Positions 52,047-60,534 of a stretch of 64,000 nt of DNA are shown here, one piece after another; position 1 is the stretch's first letter; each line of letters begins with the position of its first letter. The stretch is from DTKD01 sp964494345 (GTDB lineage Bacteria; Armatimonadota; UBA5829): NCBI GenBank assembly GCA_964494345.1, contig CAZBSI010000001.1, positions 558,001 through 622,000 of the forward strand, read 5' to 3'. Made by a program: the position numbers and the translations under genes. The notes under the pieces were generated by a model. It did no database searches. It saw only the letters and a program-made list of their open reading frames with translations, and was not told the origin of the DNA.

Positions 52047-52517
52047 TTGGCCGAAGTAACACTTAAAGACGTAGATAAGACTAATTGGGACGCTTGCTGC
52101 AACCTGAAGCTGAGCACGAAACAGGGCGGGCTGGTGGCGCCGCATATGTATACGATTGCGGAATCGGAAGCGGAGCCGTCGTTCGTGCCGCTGGCGATTT
52201 ATGCCGGGGATACTGTGGTCGGGTTCGCCATGTATGGACTGGACCCGGACGATGGCAAGTATTGGATATATCGACTGATGATCGATGTGGATCACCAGGG
52301 CAAGGGCTACGGCAAGGCTGCTCTTAAGGAACTGGTGAAGATGATAAGCAAGCTGCCGGATAGTGATGAGATTTTTGCCGGATACAAGCCGTGGAATAAC
52401 GTTGCGGCGGGGCTGTTTGGCGAACTCGGCTTCGAGCGGACCGGAGAGATGCTCTCCGGGGAGTTCATCACCCGATTGGATGTCAAGAAATCTCAAGCGG
52501 CGATGGAAACGAACTAA
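52047..52517 (+). CDS. GNAT N-acetyltransferase, diamine/spermidine type
   Basis: A 156-residue GNAT protein. It starts with TTG, about 11 bases after GGAAG of an AGGACAGGAAG stretch. The pattern TNWDACCNLKLSTKQGGLVAPHM is that of the PaiA/BltD spermidine or diamine acetyltransferase group. The acetyl-CoA loop is DVDHQGKGYGKAAL (Q/RxxGxG/A), and NVAAGLFGELGFERTGE is the usual C-terminal block. The physiological substrate is not known. It probably shares a transcript with the PfkB gene and is ended by the terminator at 52535. Confidence 0.85.
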   Translation: MAEVTLKDVDKTNWDACCNLKLSTKQGGLVAPHMYTIAESEAEPSFVPLAIYAGDTVVGFAMYGLDPDDGKYWIYRLMIDVDHQGKGYGKAALKELVKMISKLPDSDEIFAGYKPWNNVAAGLFGELGFERTGEMLSGEFITRLDVKKSQAAMETN

Positions 52518-52534
52518 TTACGTTCAAAAGAGAG

Positions 52535-52571
52535 TAGTGCGGCGATTCTGGTGAGTTGTCGCACTATTTTT
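52535..52571 (+). terminator. terminator after the GNAT gene
   Basis: TAGTGCG / CGCACTA (52535-52541, 52560-52566), loop 18 bases with extra pairs, followed by TTTTT. Confidence 0.72.
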
Positions 52572-52642
52572 GTGCCTACCCGGCTCAATGCGACGAGTTT
52601 GTAAAGACTGCTGGGCCACCCTTTTATCTGCTTCGGGCTGTA

Positions 52643-52651
52643 TGATACAAT
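52643..52651 (+). promoter_or_regulatory. probable extended -10 promoter of alaS
   Basis: TGATACAAT (TG-n-TACAAT, 52643-52651) about 49 bases before the ATG. The -35 region is poor. I see no T-box leader of useful length. Confidence 0.45.
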
Positions 52652-52699
52652 ATGTGAGCTGATTAAAAAGCAAACCTCATAGAACTGATAGGATGACTC

Positions 52700-55354
52700 A
52701 TGCTCACTAGCAAAGACCTCAGAACGAAATATCTTGAATTTTTCCAAAGCAAAGGTCATTTGATTTATCCCAGCGATTCGCTGGTGCCGGATGACCCGAG
52801 CTTGCTATATACCTCGGCGGGGATGGTGCAGTTTAAGCCGTATTTTCTCGGCGAGAGGGTGCCTCCTAAAACACGCATAACTACTTCGCAGAAATGCATG
52901 CGCACCGACGACATTGAAGAAGTTGGTGACGCTGTGCACCATACTTTCTTCGAAATGCTCGGCAACTTCAGCTTCGGAGATTATTTTAAGCGCGAGGCCA
53001 TTACGTGGGCATGGGAGTTTTTGACAGGGGTGCTAAAGATCAACCCGGAACATCTCTGGACCAGCATCTACCTCGACGACGATGAAGCCTATGATATATG
53101 GGTCAACGAAGTTAAGTTTCCGGCAGAGCGTGTGGTGAGGCTCGGCGAGGACAAGAACTATTGGCCCGCTAATGCGCCTTCTCAGGGGCCGAATGGTGTC
53201 TGCGGGCCGTGCAACGAGATATTTTTGGATGTCAACCCTGAGGCGGGAATGCCAGAGGATCCTGCGTGGTCGATTGCGCATGATAGCAACAGGTTCGTGG
53301 AGATATGGAACCTGGTCTTTACGCAGTTCGATAGGCAGGAGGACGGCACACTGCTGCCTCTGCCTAATAAGAATATTGACACGGGCATGGGCCTGGAACG
53401 CACAGTCGCAGTTTTGCAGGGCACGCCTACAAATTATGAAACCGACCTGTTTATGCCGATTATTCGGCGCATTGAGGAGTTGTCCGGCGTAAAATACGGT
53501 GCTGCTGAGAAATCTGACAGGGCGATTCGTGTTATAGCGGATCATTTGCGATCGGCGGTGTTTGTGATCGGAGATGGCGTGATGCCCTCCAATATAGGGC
53601 GCGGTTATGTGCTGCGGAGGTTGATCAGAAACTCGGTCGTCAAAGCCAGAGATATCAATATTCAGAAGCCGTTTTTGACCTCGCTGGTGTCGATAGTTGT
53701 TGAATTGATGGGAGAAATTTATCCGGACATTGCTGATCGACAGGGTTATATAGAGAAGGTGATCTCAAGCGAGGAAGACAAGTTCCGGGCGACGCTGCAC
53801 GCTGGGATGCAGAGACTGGAAGACCTGATCGCCGTTGCTGAAGGCTCTGCAGATAAGACGCTGGACGGCGGCAGTGTGTTTACGCTTTACGATACTTATG
53901 GATTTCCTTTAGAGATCACGCGGGATATCGCGGCCGTCCACTCGGTGGGCGTCGATATGAACGGGTTCAATGCGGCTATGGACGAGCAGCGCAGGCGGGC
54001 GAAGGAGGCAAGTGACTTTGGTTCCGTGATGTCTGCGGGAGGTGCGACTGCTCTGGTGGAGTTGGAGAAGAACCTGGACCCGACCGTCTTTACCGGCTAT
54101 GACTCTGTGGCTGCTGAGGCGACAGTTCTTGCGATTATTCGTGATGGAGAACTGGTGTCGAGCGCGACAGAGGGTGATAAAGTGGAAGTCGTGCTCGATC
54201 GGACGCCGTTTTATGCAGAGACTGGCGGGCAGGTTGGGGACACCGGGGAGTTGAGCTGCGACAAATGCTCTGTACGCATAACCGACACTCAAAAAGCCTC
54301 ATACTTTTCTATGCATATTGGTGAGATTAAATCCGGCTCAATCAATGTCGGGGATACAGTGGAGGCGAAGATAAACTGCGATCGCAGACTGGCTATCGCA
54401 AGAAATCATACGGCGACACACCTGCTGCATACTGCACTTCATAAGGTGCTGGGGGAGCACGCGCTTCAGAAGGGTTCGGTGGTGGACCCCGACCGGCTGC
54501 GGTTTGACTTCTCGCATTTCCAGGCTGTTACTCCACAAGAGCTTCGAGCGATAGAGAACGAAGTGAACCGTATGATTCTCAGCGACCTATCGGCGTCTAC
54601 CGTCGAGACGACTCCGGCTGAAGCGAGGCAGATGGGAGCGACCGCCCTGTTTGGGGAGAAATACGGAGATGTGGTGCGCGTGGTTCGGATGGGCGAGGAT
54701 TCCATCGAGCTTTGCGGCGGAACGCATCTGAATCATACATCTCAGGTCGGGTTGTTTAAGCTGATAAGTGAATCAAGTATCGGCGCTGGAGTCAGAAGAA
54801 TTGAGGCTGTAACGGGACAAGCCGCGCTTGATGTAGTGCACAACCTTGAGGATCAACTTCACCAAACCGCTGCCGTTTTGGGCGCGCCGGCCGCAGAGGT
54901 GGTTCAAGCGGCTGAAAAGGTCTCGGCGAGCGCAAAAGAGGCGCAAAAGGAGATAGACAGGCTCAAATCTAAGAGCGCGGCTGCGCAGTGCGTGGATCTG
55001 GCCGAGCACGCACAGGAAGCCGGAGGGGTGAAATTCGTAACCGCTGCTATGCCGACCGCGGATGTCCCGACGCTGCAGAAACTGGCCGATAGCGTCATAG
55101 AAAAGTTACAATCGGGGATAGTCGTGCTTGCGGGTGTTGCGGATGGGAAGATATTGTTCGTGAGCAAAGTAACCCCGGATCTGGTATCTCTTGGCTTTTC
55201 TGCCGGCAATATATTGCGCGAGACAGCCAAAGTGGCGGGCGGAGGCGGCGGAGGCAAGCCGGAATTTGCTCAAGCGGGAGGCAAAGATGCTTCCAAGGTG
55301 GAAGATGCACTGGTGAGAGCCTCCGAACTGATTCGATCGCAAGCGGGAGAATAG
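52700..55354 (+). CDS. alaS: alanyl-tRNA synthetase
   Basis: Class II synthetase, 884 residues (usual 860-890). The catalytic core begins SKDLRTKYLEFFQSKGH and has the class II motifs in GMVQFKPYFLG and TTSQKCMRTDD. The editing domain has NHTATHLLH (near 569) and CGGTHLNHT (near 672), the four zinc-type ligands His2-Cys-His. A glycine-rich end (VAGGGGGGKPEFAQAGGK) is the C-Ala domain. It begins a conserved run: alaS, a membrane protein, ruvX, mltG, yqeG, aroE. Confidence 0.98.
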   Translation: MLTSKDLRTKYLEFFQSKGHLIYPSDSLVPDDPSLLYTSAGMVQFKPYFLGERVPPKTRITTSQKCMRTDDIEEVGDAVHHTFFEMLGNFSFGDYFKREAITWAWEFLTGVLKINPEHLWTSIYLDDDEAYDIWVNEVKFPAERVVRLGEDKNYWPANAPSQGPNGVCGPCNEIFLDVNPEAGMPEDPAWSIAHDSNRFVEIWNLVFTQFDRQEDGTLLPLPNKNIDTGMGLERTVAVLQGTPTNYETDLFMPIIRRIEELSGVKYGAAEKSDRAIRVIADHLRSAVFVIGDGVMPSNIGRGYVLRRLIRNSVVKARDINIQKPFLTSLVSIVVELMGEIYPDIADRQGYIEKVISSEEDKFRATLHAGMQRLEDLIAVAEGSADKTLDGGSVFTLYDTYGFPLEITRDIAAVHSVGVDMNGFNAAMDEQRRRAKEASDFGSVMSAGGATALVELEKNLDPTVFTGYDSVAAEATVLAIIRDGELVSSATEGDKVEVVLDRTPFYAETGGQVGDTGELSCDKCSVRITDTQKASYFSMHIGEIKSGSINVGDTVEAKINCDRRLAIARNHTATHLLHTALHKVLGEHALQKGSVVDPDRLRFDFSHFQAVTPQELRAIENEVNRMILSDLSASTVETTPAEARQMGATALFGEKYGDVVRVVRMGEDSIELCGGTHLNHTSQVGLFKLISESSIGAGVRRIEAVTGQAALDVVHNLEDQLHQTAAVLGAPAAEVVQAAEKVSASAKEAQKEIDRLKSKSAAAQCVDLAEHAQEAGGVKFVTAAMPTADVPTLQKLADSVIEKLQSGIVVLAGVADGKILFVSKVTPDLVSLGFSAGNILRETAKVAGGGGGGKPEFAQAGGKDASKVEDALVRASELIRSQAGE

Positions 55355-55364
55355 TAACCTGTTT

Positions 55365-57530
55365 ATGCAGAGTATTCGGCAGCAAGCGATAAAGGGAGCC
55401 CTGGCCTCTTTAATACTGGCGATCGTGCTAATTGGCGCTTGCGAGGCCAAACCCCCCACCCCTTTGCGCAATTCTCAAAGCGTGATTATTGTGGTGGCGA
55501 ACCGGCTTGTTCTGTCGGACTTGCCTGACGTTTCGCTGCCTGCTATTTGTAAGATATTGCGCAGCGGCGCCATCGGACTCATTAGTCCCAACTGTGTAGG
55601 CGCAAAGACCGAAGCGTCGGTTATAATGACCGCTAACGCAGGCGCGCCTACTAAGGGCGGCATATATATTCGCGAGTTTTATAATATCGGCGAATCCCTG
55701 TCTAACGATGAGAACGCTGGTGACGCTTATCTAGCAAGAACAGGCCGGCGGCCTAAAGGGGATTCGGCGGTATTTCTGGGGCTGGCTCCTGCTCTGCGAG
55801 ATACGGCGAAGGCGACCTATATTCCTGGTGGGCTGGGTGCACTTGGGGATGCGCTGCATGCGGCGAAAATCAAGACTTGCGTATCAGGGAATGCGGATAC
55901 GGAAGACGGCCTTGACAGAGCTGCGGCCACTCTGGTAGTAGACTCCCGTGGCATAGTAGACTCCGGCGCATTTTCACTTGAACCATCCGACAGCGACTTT
56001 GAAACACCCAAAATTAATGGCCGATCGGTGCAGGTGATTTATTTCGGGGAATCGACAAGGCTGGATGAATTGAAGATGACGATGACCGACGAAGCGGTCG
56101 CGTCTCATAAAGCTCGGTCAATGCGCAGTCTGGATCGTTTGTTAAATAAACTGATCTCGAATCATCCCGATGCGACTATCGTTCTTGTCTCGTTTTCGCC
56201 TCCGATAAGCCCAAGCTGGGATCAACTGACTCCCGTAGCCGTATATCCATCTCCGCGGCCGGGGCTTTTGGTCTCCAAGGCCACTCGCACGGCGGGGGTG
56301 ATCGCGGCATCTGATTTTGCGCCCACTTTACTGGATATCTTGAAGTTACCAGCTTCTTCCGGAATGCTCGGTCGCCCGGCTGAGGTCATCGCAGAACCCA
56401 ATGCTCCGGAGATATTGGAGTCTGTGGAAACGCGAACCACTACAAATAAGCAGCTTTTGTTGCCGATGGGAGTGGCACTGGCCATAATCGGGGCTATTTC
56501 TTTGACTACAGCAGCATGTGTGGCTGGGTTCTCGCTGAGACCATCGCGAAGGGTCAGGAAGTTTATATTGACTGGGCTGGTCATATCCGCGTGTGCGGCT
56601 GGGTCGCTGTTGTTGGCCGCGTCTGCTCCTCCTGACGCTGTGGGACAATGGCTGGGGGCATTTGCATATCTCGTGTTGCTGGTTATTGCGGCATCTATGA
56701 TCGCAAAACTGTTTCCCGCAGGCAAAGTTCGCGCTTTGCCAATTGTCGCGGCTTATGCGATAACGGCGTTGACAATAATTGGAGATGCCTTAACCGGTGG
56801 AAATTTGTGTAAATTCAGCGGATTAAGCTCGTTTCATATTACTGGTATGCGGTTTCACGGGATAGGTAACGAGTATGCGGGGGTGTTGATACCGACCGCT
56901 GCGCTTGCTGTGATGTTTGCTACTAAGAACCGATGGGCCATGTGTGCTGCCGGGGTTGTCACGATCATCACCCTCGGTCTTGGCTTTCTGGGCGCGAATT
57001 ACGGCGGGACAGCGGCTGCGGTGGTGACATTTGTGCTGCTGATGTTCGCAGTTAGTCGCGGGAGGTTCGGAGCTGGACATGTTGCGATTGCCTTTGTGCT
57101 GGGAATCATCGCTGTCCCGGTTTTTGCTGCAATAGATTGGAAACTCTCCGGCGGAGGCGGCTCACACGCTGCTCAGGCCACAGGACTTGTCGAGAGATTT
57201 GGCGGCAGTTATATAGTAGCGATCGCTTTAAGAAAGATTCTTTTTAACTTGAAGACTACTTTTTCTGTCAAAGGGGTCTCGGTGTTGGCTGCGTTTGTGC
57301 CATTTTTGACGCTGTGGTTCTGGGGGGTGCGAGGTAAGCTTGCCGATATGCTCAAACAAACGCCGAGGGTAATGGCGGGGACTAAGGCGATTTTAGTTGG
57401 CTCGGTGGCCGCATTTTTGTTTAATGACTCAGGGATCGTATTCGCTATGGCGATGATAGCCATAACGGTGATTATACTGTTATACTCGTTGGTAGAAGAG
57501 GTCGAGGATGCCGCGAATAGTAGCGCTTGA
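55365..57530 (+). CDS. phosphatase-like lumenal and multi-pass membrane protein
   Basis: A 721-residue protein in an alaS cluster. A signal-like N-terminus (IVLIGACEAK, possible lipobox) is followed by a soluble domain of about 340 residues with alkaline-phosphatase-superfamily traits: IIVVANRLVLSDLPDVSLPA at the start, VIMTANAGAPT, VYPSPRPGLLVSKATR and TAGVIAASDFAPTLLDILKL. The C-terminal half has about ten transmembrane helices with the block HGIGNEYAGVLIPT, typical of a family of Firmicute-like integral membrane proteins. The function is unknown. Its stop overlaps the start of ruvX by 23 bases. Confidence 0.78.
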   Translation: MQSIRQQAIKGALASLILAIVLIGACEAKPPTPLRNSQSVIIVVANRLVLSDLPDVSLPAICKILRSGAIGLISPNCVGAKTEASVIMTANAGAPTKGGIYIREFYNIGESLSNDENAGDAYLARTGRRPKGDSAVFLGLAPALRDTAKATYIPGGLGALGDALHAAKIKTCVSGNADTEDGLDRAAATLVVDSRGIVDSGAFSLEPSDSDFETPKINGRSVQVIYFGESTRLDELKMTMTDEAVASHKARSMRSLDRLLNKLISNHPDATIVLVSFSPPISPSWDQLTPVAVYPSPRPGLLVSKATRTAGVIAASDFAPTLLDILKLPASSGMLGRPAEVIAEPNAPEILESVETRTTTNKQLLLPMGVALAIIGAISLTTAACVAGFSLRPSRRVRKFILTGLVISACAAGSLLLAASAPPDAVGQWLGAFAYLVLLVIAASMIAKLFPAGKVRALPIVAAYAITALTIIGDALTGGNLCKFSGLSSFHITGMRFHGIGNEYAGVLIPTAALAVMFATKNRWAMCAAGVVTIITLGLGFLGANYGGTAAAVVTFVLLMFAVSRGRFGAGHVAIAFVLGIIAVPVFAAIDWKLSGGGGSHAAQATGLVERFGGSYIVAIALRKILFNLKTTFSVKGVSVLAAFVPFLTLWFWGVRGKLADMLKQTPRVMAGTKAILVGSVAAFLFNDSGIVFAMAMIAITVIILLYSLVEEVEDAANSSA

Positions 57531-57924
57531 CGTAGGGGACGCGAGAATTGGCGTGGCAGCTACCGACGAGCTTGGTTTGACAGCCCACCCTATCAGCACC
57601 ATCCATCGCTCCGTAAGCATTAAACGCGACCTGAGAGTAGTAGAGGAACTGCTGGCGGAACTTGATGCGTCTAAGGTTGTAGTGGGGCTTCCGCTGCTTT
57701 CCTCTGGAGACGAAGGCCCGCAGGCGGCGAAAGTGCGGGATTTTTATGACAGGCTCGCCAGGCGGTTAAAGATTCCTGTCATTTTATTTGATGAAAGTTA
57801 TAGCACCGTTGATGCTGAAGATTTGCTGTTGCAGGCGGATGTGTCTCGTGCGAAAAGACGCGAGATAATCGACCAGATGGCGGCGGTGATAATTCTGAAC
57901 TCTTACATTGAATCTCTTGCATAG
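57508..57924 (+). CDS. ruvX: Holliday-junction resolvase-like RuvX (YqgF)
   Basis: A 138-residue RNase H-fold protein. It reads ALDVGDARIGVAATDELG (D8 in the first metal site), VVVGLPLLSSGDEG, then FDESYSTVDAEDLL and IIDQMAAVIIL with the late Asp. In the family the third block is DERLTT; here the Arg is replaced by Ser (DESYST). The first Asp, the Glu and the last Asp remain. Its role is in processing 16S rRNA ends or junctions. It overlaps the upstream gene by 23 bases, so translation may be coupled. mltG follows with three bases between. Confidence 0.9.
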   Translation: MPRIVALDVGDARIGVAATDELGLTAHPISTIHRSVSIKRDLRVVEELLAELDASKVVVGLPLLSSGDEGPQAAKVRDFYDRLARRLKIPVILFDESYSTVDAEDLLLQADVSRAKRREIIDQMAAVIILNSYIESLA

Positions 57925-57927
57925 GTC

Positions 57928-58998
57928 TTGTTAATAGTCTTGAAGAAATTAGTTGCCGATACAAAGTTGTATATAGTCGTGCTGTTGGCGGCGCTCTGTC
58001 TGGTGACGTGGGGGTTGGTGATTGGCTCAATGCCGGTTTCTTTCGGGGATAAGAAGCCGGTGCGGGTTATGATCACACAAGGAGCGACTGCCCGGACGAT
58101 TGCCGGCATATTGCATAAGTCGGGCGTAATCCGCAGCCCTTTGATTTTTTTGCTTACCAGTAAGATGGGCGGCGTAAGTGAGAGGCTCAAGCCCGGCGTA
58201 TATGAGATGAGCCGAGCTATGAGCATGCCAGAGATCGTGCGCAGTCTCGTGCAGGGTAATACGCTGGAGTCGTGGGTTACTATCCCCGAAGGCAAGACGC
58301 TGAGGGAAATCGCGGACATATTGGCAGCCAGGCAACTTGCCGACGCGGACACATTTTTAGGTTTGACCACCCTGCAGGGGGACAGGTTTGCAGCCTATTC
58401 CCTGCCGTATGACGGAAACCTGGAAGGTTATTTGTTTCCGGACACATATCTTATCGAGCGTGGCACCACCACTGACGATGTAGTTAAAATGATGCTGGAT
58501 ACCTTTGAGCGCAAAGTAGTCAAAGCGCATCGCGAAGAGATCGAACAGGTGATTAAGAACCGCTTCGGATTGGGAGAGGATCAATTCGACTACGGTCTGC
58601 GCAGGGTGCTCATTATCGCATCAATTATCGAACGTGAGGCCAAAATCGCCGACGACCGGCCGAAAATCGCCGCAGTTATATGGAATCGGCTTGCGAAAAA
58701 TATGAAGCTGGAGATAGACGCAACGGTTACTTACAGGCTTGGCGAGAGTCGCGCAAATAAGGCTAAAGTGTACTATCGGGACCTGGAGAATAGTTCGCTC
58801 TACAACACGTATAGACACTCCGGCTTGCCGCCGGCTCCTATTTGTAACCCTGGCCTTGCCTCTATACTCGCGACACTGCGGCCTGCTAATATTGATGCGC
58901 TGTATTATGTAGCAAGAAAAGATGGCTCACATGTCTTTAACAGAACACTCGAAGAACACAACGCCTCAAAGAAGACCAAAAAGGAAGGAAACTTGTGA
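57928..58998 (+). CDS. mltG: endolytic transglycosylase MltG (YceG-like)
   Basis: A 356-residue inner-membrane lytic transglycosylase that cuts nascent peptidoglycan. A single transmembrane segment (about 13-35) is followed by the LysM-like subdomain with IPEGKTLREIADIL and the catalytic domain. The catalytic glutamate is E235 in IASIIEREA, and the end has NTYRHSGLPPAPICNPG. TTG 57928 is used in the long reading; TTG 57940 is an alternative, as no good ribosome site is visible. It sits between ruvX and yqeG; the stop overlaps the yqeG ATG by one base (TGATG). Confidence 0.95.
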   Translation: MLIVLKKLVADTKLYIVVLLAALCLVTWGLVIGSMPVSFGDKKPVRVMITQGATARTIAGILHKSGVIRSPLIFLLTSKMGGVSERLKPGVYEMSRAMSMPEIVRSLVQGNTLESWVTIPEGKTLREIADILAARQLADADTFLGLTTLQGDRFAAYSLPYDGNLEGYLFPDTYLIERGTTTDDVVKMMLDTFERKVVKAHREEIEQVIKNRFGLGEDQFDYGLRRVLIIASIIEREAKIADDRPKIAAVIWNRLAKNMKLEIDATVTYRLGESRANKAKVYYRDLENSSLYNTYRHSGLPPAPICNPGLASILATLRPANIDALYYVARKDGSHVFNRTLEEHNASKKTKKEGNL

Positions 58999-59513
58999 TG
59001 GCAGGATTCTTCGATTCGTTTCGCCCGAATATGCGCGCCCGCAGTGTGGCTGATATAGATCTTAGCGAGTTGAAAAAGCAGGGCTATGTGGGGTTGCTGC
59101 TGGATTTGGATAACACTCTGCTGCCGTGGAAAGATTGCGTGATTCCGGACGAATCGAGGCAATGGATTGAGTCGTCTAAACAACTGGGAATGAAGCCGTG
59201 CATTTTGTCAAACACTCACTACCCTGATCGGCTGATAAAAATAGCGACTGCGCTGGACATACCGGCTCTGCCACGGGCATTGAAGCCGAGAAATCACGGT
59301 TTTTTAAAGGCAATTGAGATAATCGACTGCGAAATTGAGCACACGGTGGTAGTGGGGGACCAACTCCTTACCGATATATGGGGTGGTAACCGCGCGGGAG
59401 CTTTTACCGTGCTTGTAAACCCAATGCATCCCAGAGAGTTTATCGGGACCAAAGTCAGCAGGATGCTGGAAAGAGTAATATTCGCGGTGATGAAGGAACC
59501 CTGTCGAGTGTAG
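58998..59513 (+). CDS. YqeG-family HAD IIIA phosphatase
   Basis: A 171-residue HAD protein of the YqeG group. LLLDLDNTLLPW carries the nucleophile D36 and D38, CILSNTHYPDR has the second motif, LKPRNHGF the Lys, and VVVGDQLLTDIWGGNRAG the last Asp site. Relatives act on phosphatidylglycerophosphate (fungal Gep4) or are of unknown substrate. The ATG overlaps the mltG stop, which suggests coupled translation. aroE follows 67 bases later, as in many Firmicute-like clusters. Confidence 0.93.
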   Translation: MAGFFDSFRPNMRARSVADIDLSELKKQGYVGLLLDLDNTLLPWKDCVIPDESRQWIESSKQLGMKPCILSNTHYPDRLIKIATALDIPALPRALKPRNHGFLKAIEIIDCEIEHTVVVGDQLLTDIWGGNRAGAFTVLVNPMHPREFIGTKVSRMLERVIFAVMKEPCRV

Positions 59514-59580
59514 CGCCTAATAGCGACAGCTCAGCCGGGAACAAAGTCTATTGCGAATAAGTCAGAAAAGAGGATACCAA

Positions 59581-60441
59581 GTGAACGTGCTCGGGCATAC
59601 GAAGGTGTTGGGGGTGATGGGCGATCCGATTGGCCACAGCCTCTCCCCTGTTATGCATAATGCTGCGATACGAGCGCTGAACATTGATTATATATATGTG
59701 CCGTTCCACGTTAAAGCAGCGAATCTGCAAGAGGCGATTGCGGGTGTGGCAGCGATGGGGATAGCCGGGGTCAATGTGACGATCCCACATAAGGAAAAAG
59801 TGATCGGCTATCTCGACGAGATCAGCGAGCGCTCGCGGCGCATTCGCTCAGTCAATACGATTGTCAATGTGGATGGGCGTTTGAGAGGCGACACCACCGA
59901 CGGAGCAGGATTTGTGCGATCTGCAACCGCCGCGTGGGGCAAGCTCGATGGCTGCAGGACGTTGATGCTGGGCGCGGGCGGATCGGCGAAAGCCGTGGCA
60001 TTCGCGCTTGCTGAAATCGGCTGTGAGATTGTAGTCGCTAACAGAACACGGGAACGCGCCGTTGAATTGGTAGAGGGTTTGAGAGAGGTTTTTAAGGCAG
60101 GGAAGTTCAGGGTTGCCGATCTGAACGGGCAGGCTCTCGGCGAAGAGATGCCGCGAATCGACCTTTTGGTGAACACCACATCGGTCGGAATGCATCCCGA
60201 TGTCGACTCCATTGTAGCGCCTGCTGAGCTTCTGCGCCCTCGCCTGCTTGTATACGACCTTGTCTACAATCCCGCGCGGAGCCGGCTGATTGTCGAAGCC
60301 GAGAGTCGGGGCGCGAAGGCTATAAATGGGCTGAAGATGCTGGTTTACCAGGGAGCTCTTTCTTTTGAGATGTGGACTGGGTTAAAAGCCGATGTTAAAG
60401 TAATGGAAGAAGCGGTTGTTGGTGCGCTGGGTAGAGCGTAG
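59581..60441 (+). CDS. aroE: shikimate dehydrogenase (NADP+)
   Basis: A 286-residue enzyme for the reversible reduction of 3-dehydroshikimate. Substrate serines lie in GHSLSPVMHNAA (near 15-17), the catalytic Lys in NVTIPHKEKV (near 66), then NTIVNVDGRLRGDTTDGAGF with the catalytic Asp, GAGGSAKAVAFALAE for NADP, VNTTSVGMHP, and a final ALSFEMWTG. The GTG at 59581 follows GAGGA by six bases; the longer frame to 59551 has no ribosome site. It lies downstream of yqeG and upstream of pilB. Confidence 0.97.
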   Translation: MNVLGHTKVLGVMGDPIGHSLSPVMHNAAIRALNIDYIYVPFHVKAANLQEAIAGVAAMGIAGVNVTIPHKEKVIGYLDEISERSRRIRSVNTIVNVDGRLRGDTTDGAGFVRSATAAWGKLDGCRTLMLGAGGSAKAVAFALAEIGCEIVVANRTRERAVELVEGLREVFKAGKFRVADLNGQALGEEMPRIDLLVNTTSVGMHPDVDSIVAPAELLRPRLLVYDLVYNPARSRLIVEAESRGAKAINGLKMLVYQGALSFEMWTGLKADVKVMEEAVVGALGRA

Positions 60442-60482
60442 ATTGCGCGCGATGTTGTGATACGCTGTAACCTCAGCGGATG

Positions 60483-60491
60483 TGTTATAAT
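60483..60491 (+). promoter_or_regulatory. extended -10 promoter of pilB
   Basis: TGTTATAAT (TG-n-TATAAT, 60483-60491), about 44 bases before the pilB ATG, with no good -35 box. It fits a separate pilBTC transcript. Confidence 0.5.
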
Positions 60492-60534
60492 TGGTTGTTG
60501 TCCCGGGCGACGGGACTCCGGGAGTGAGGGGATA

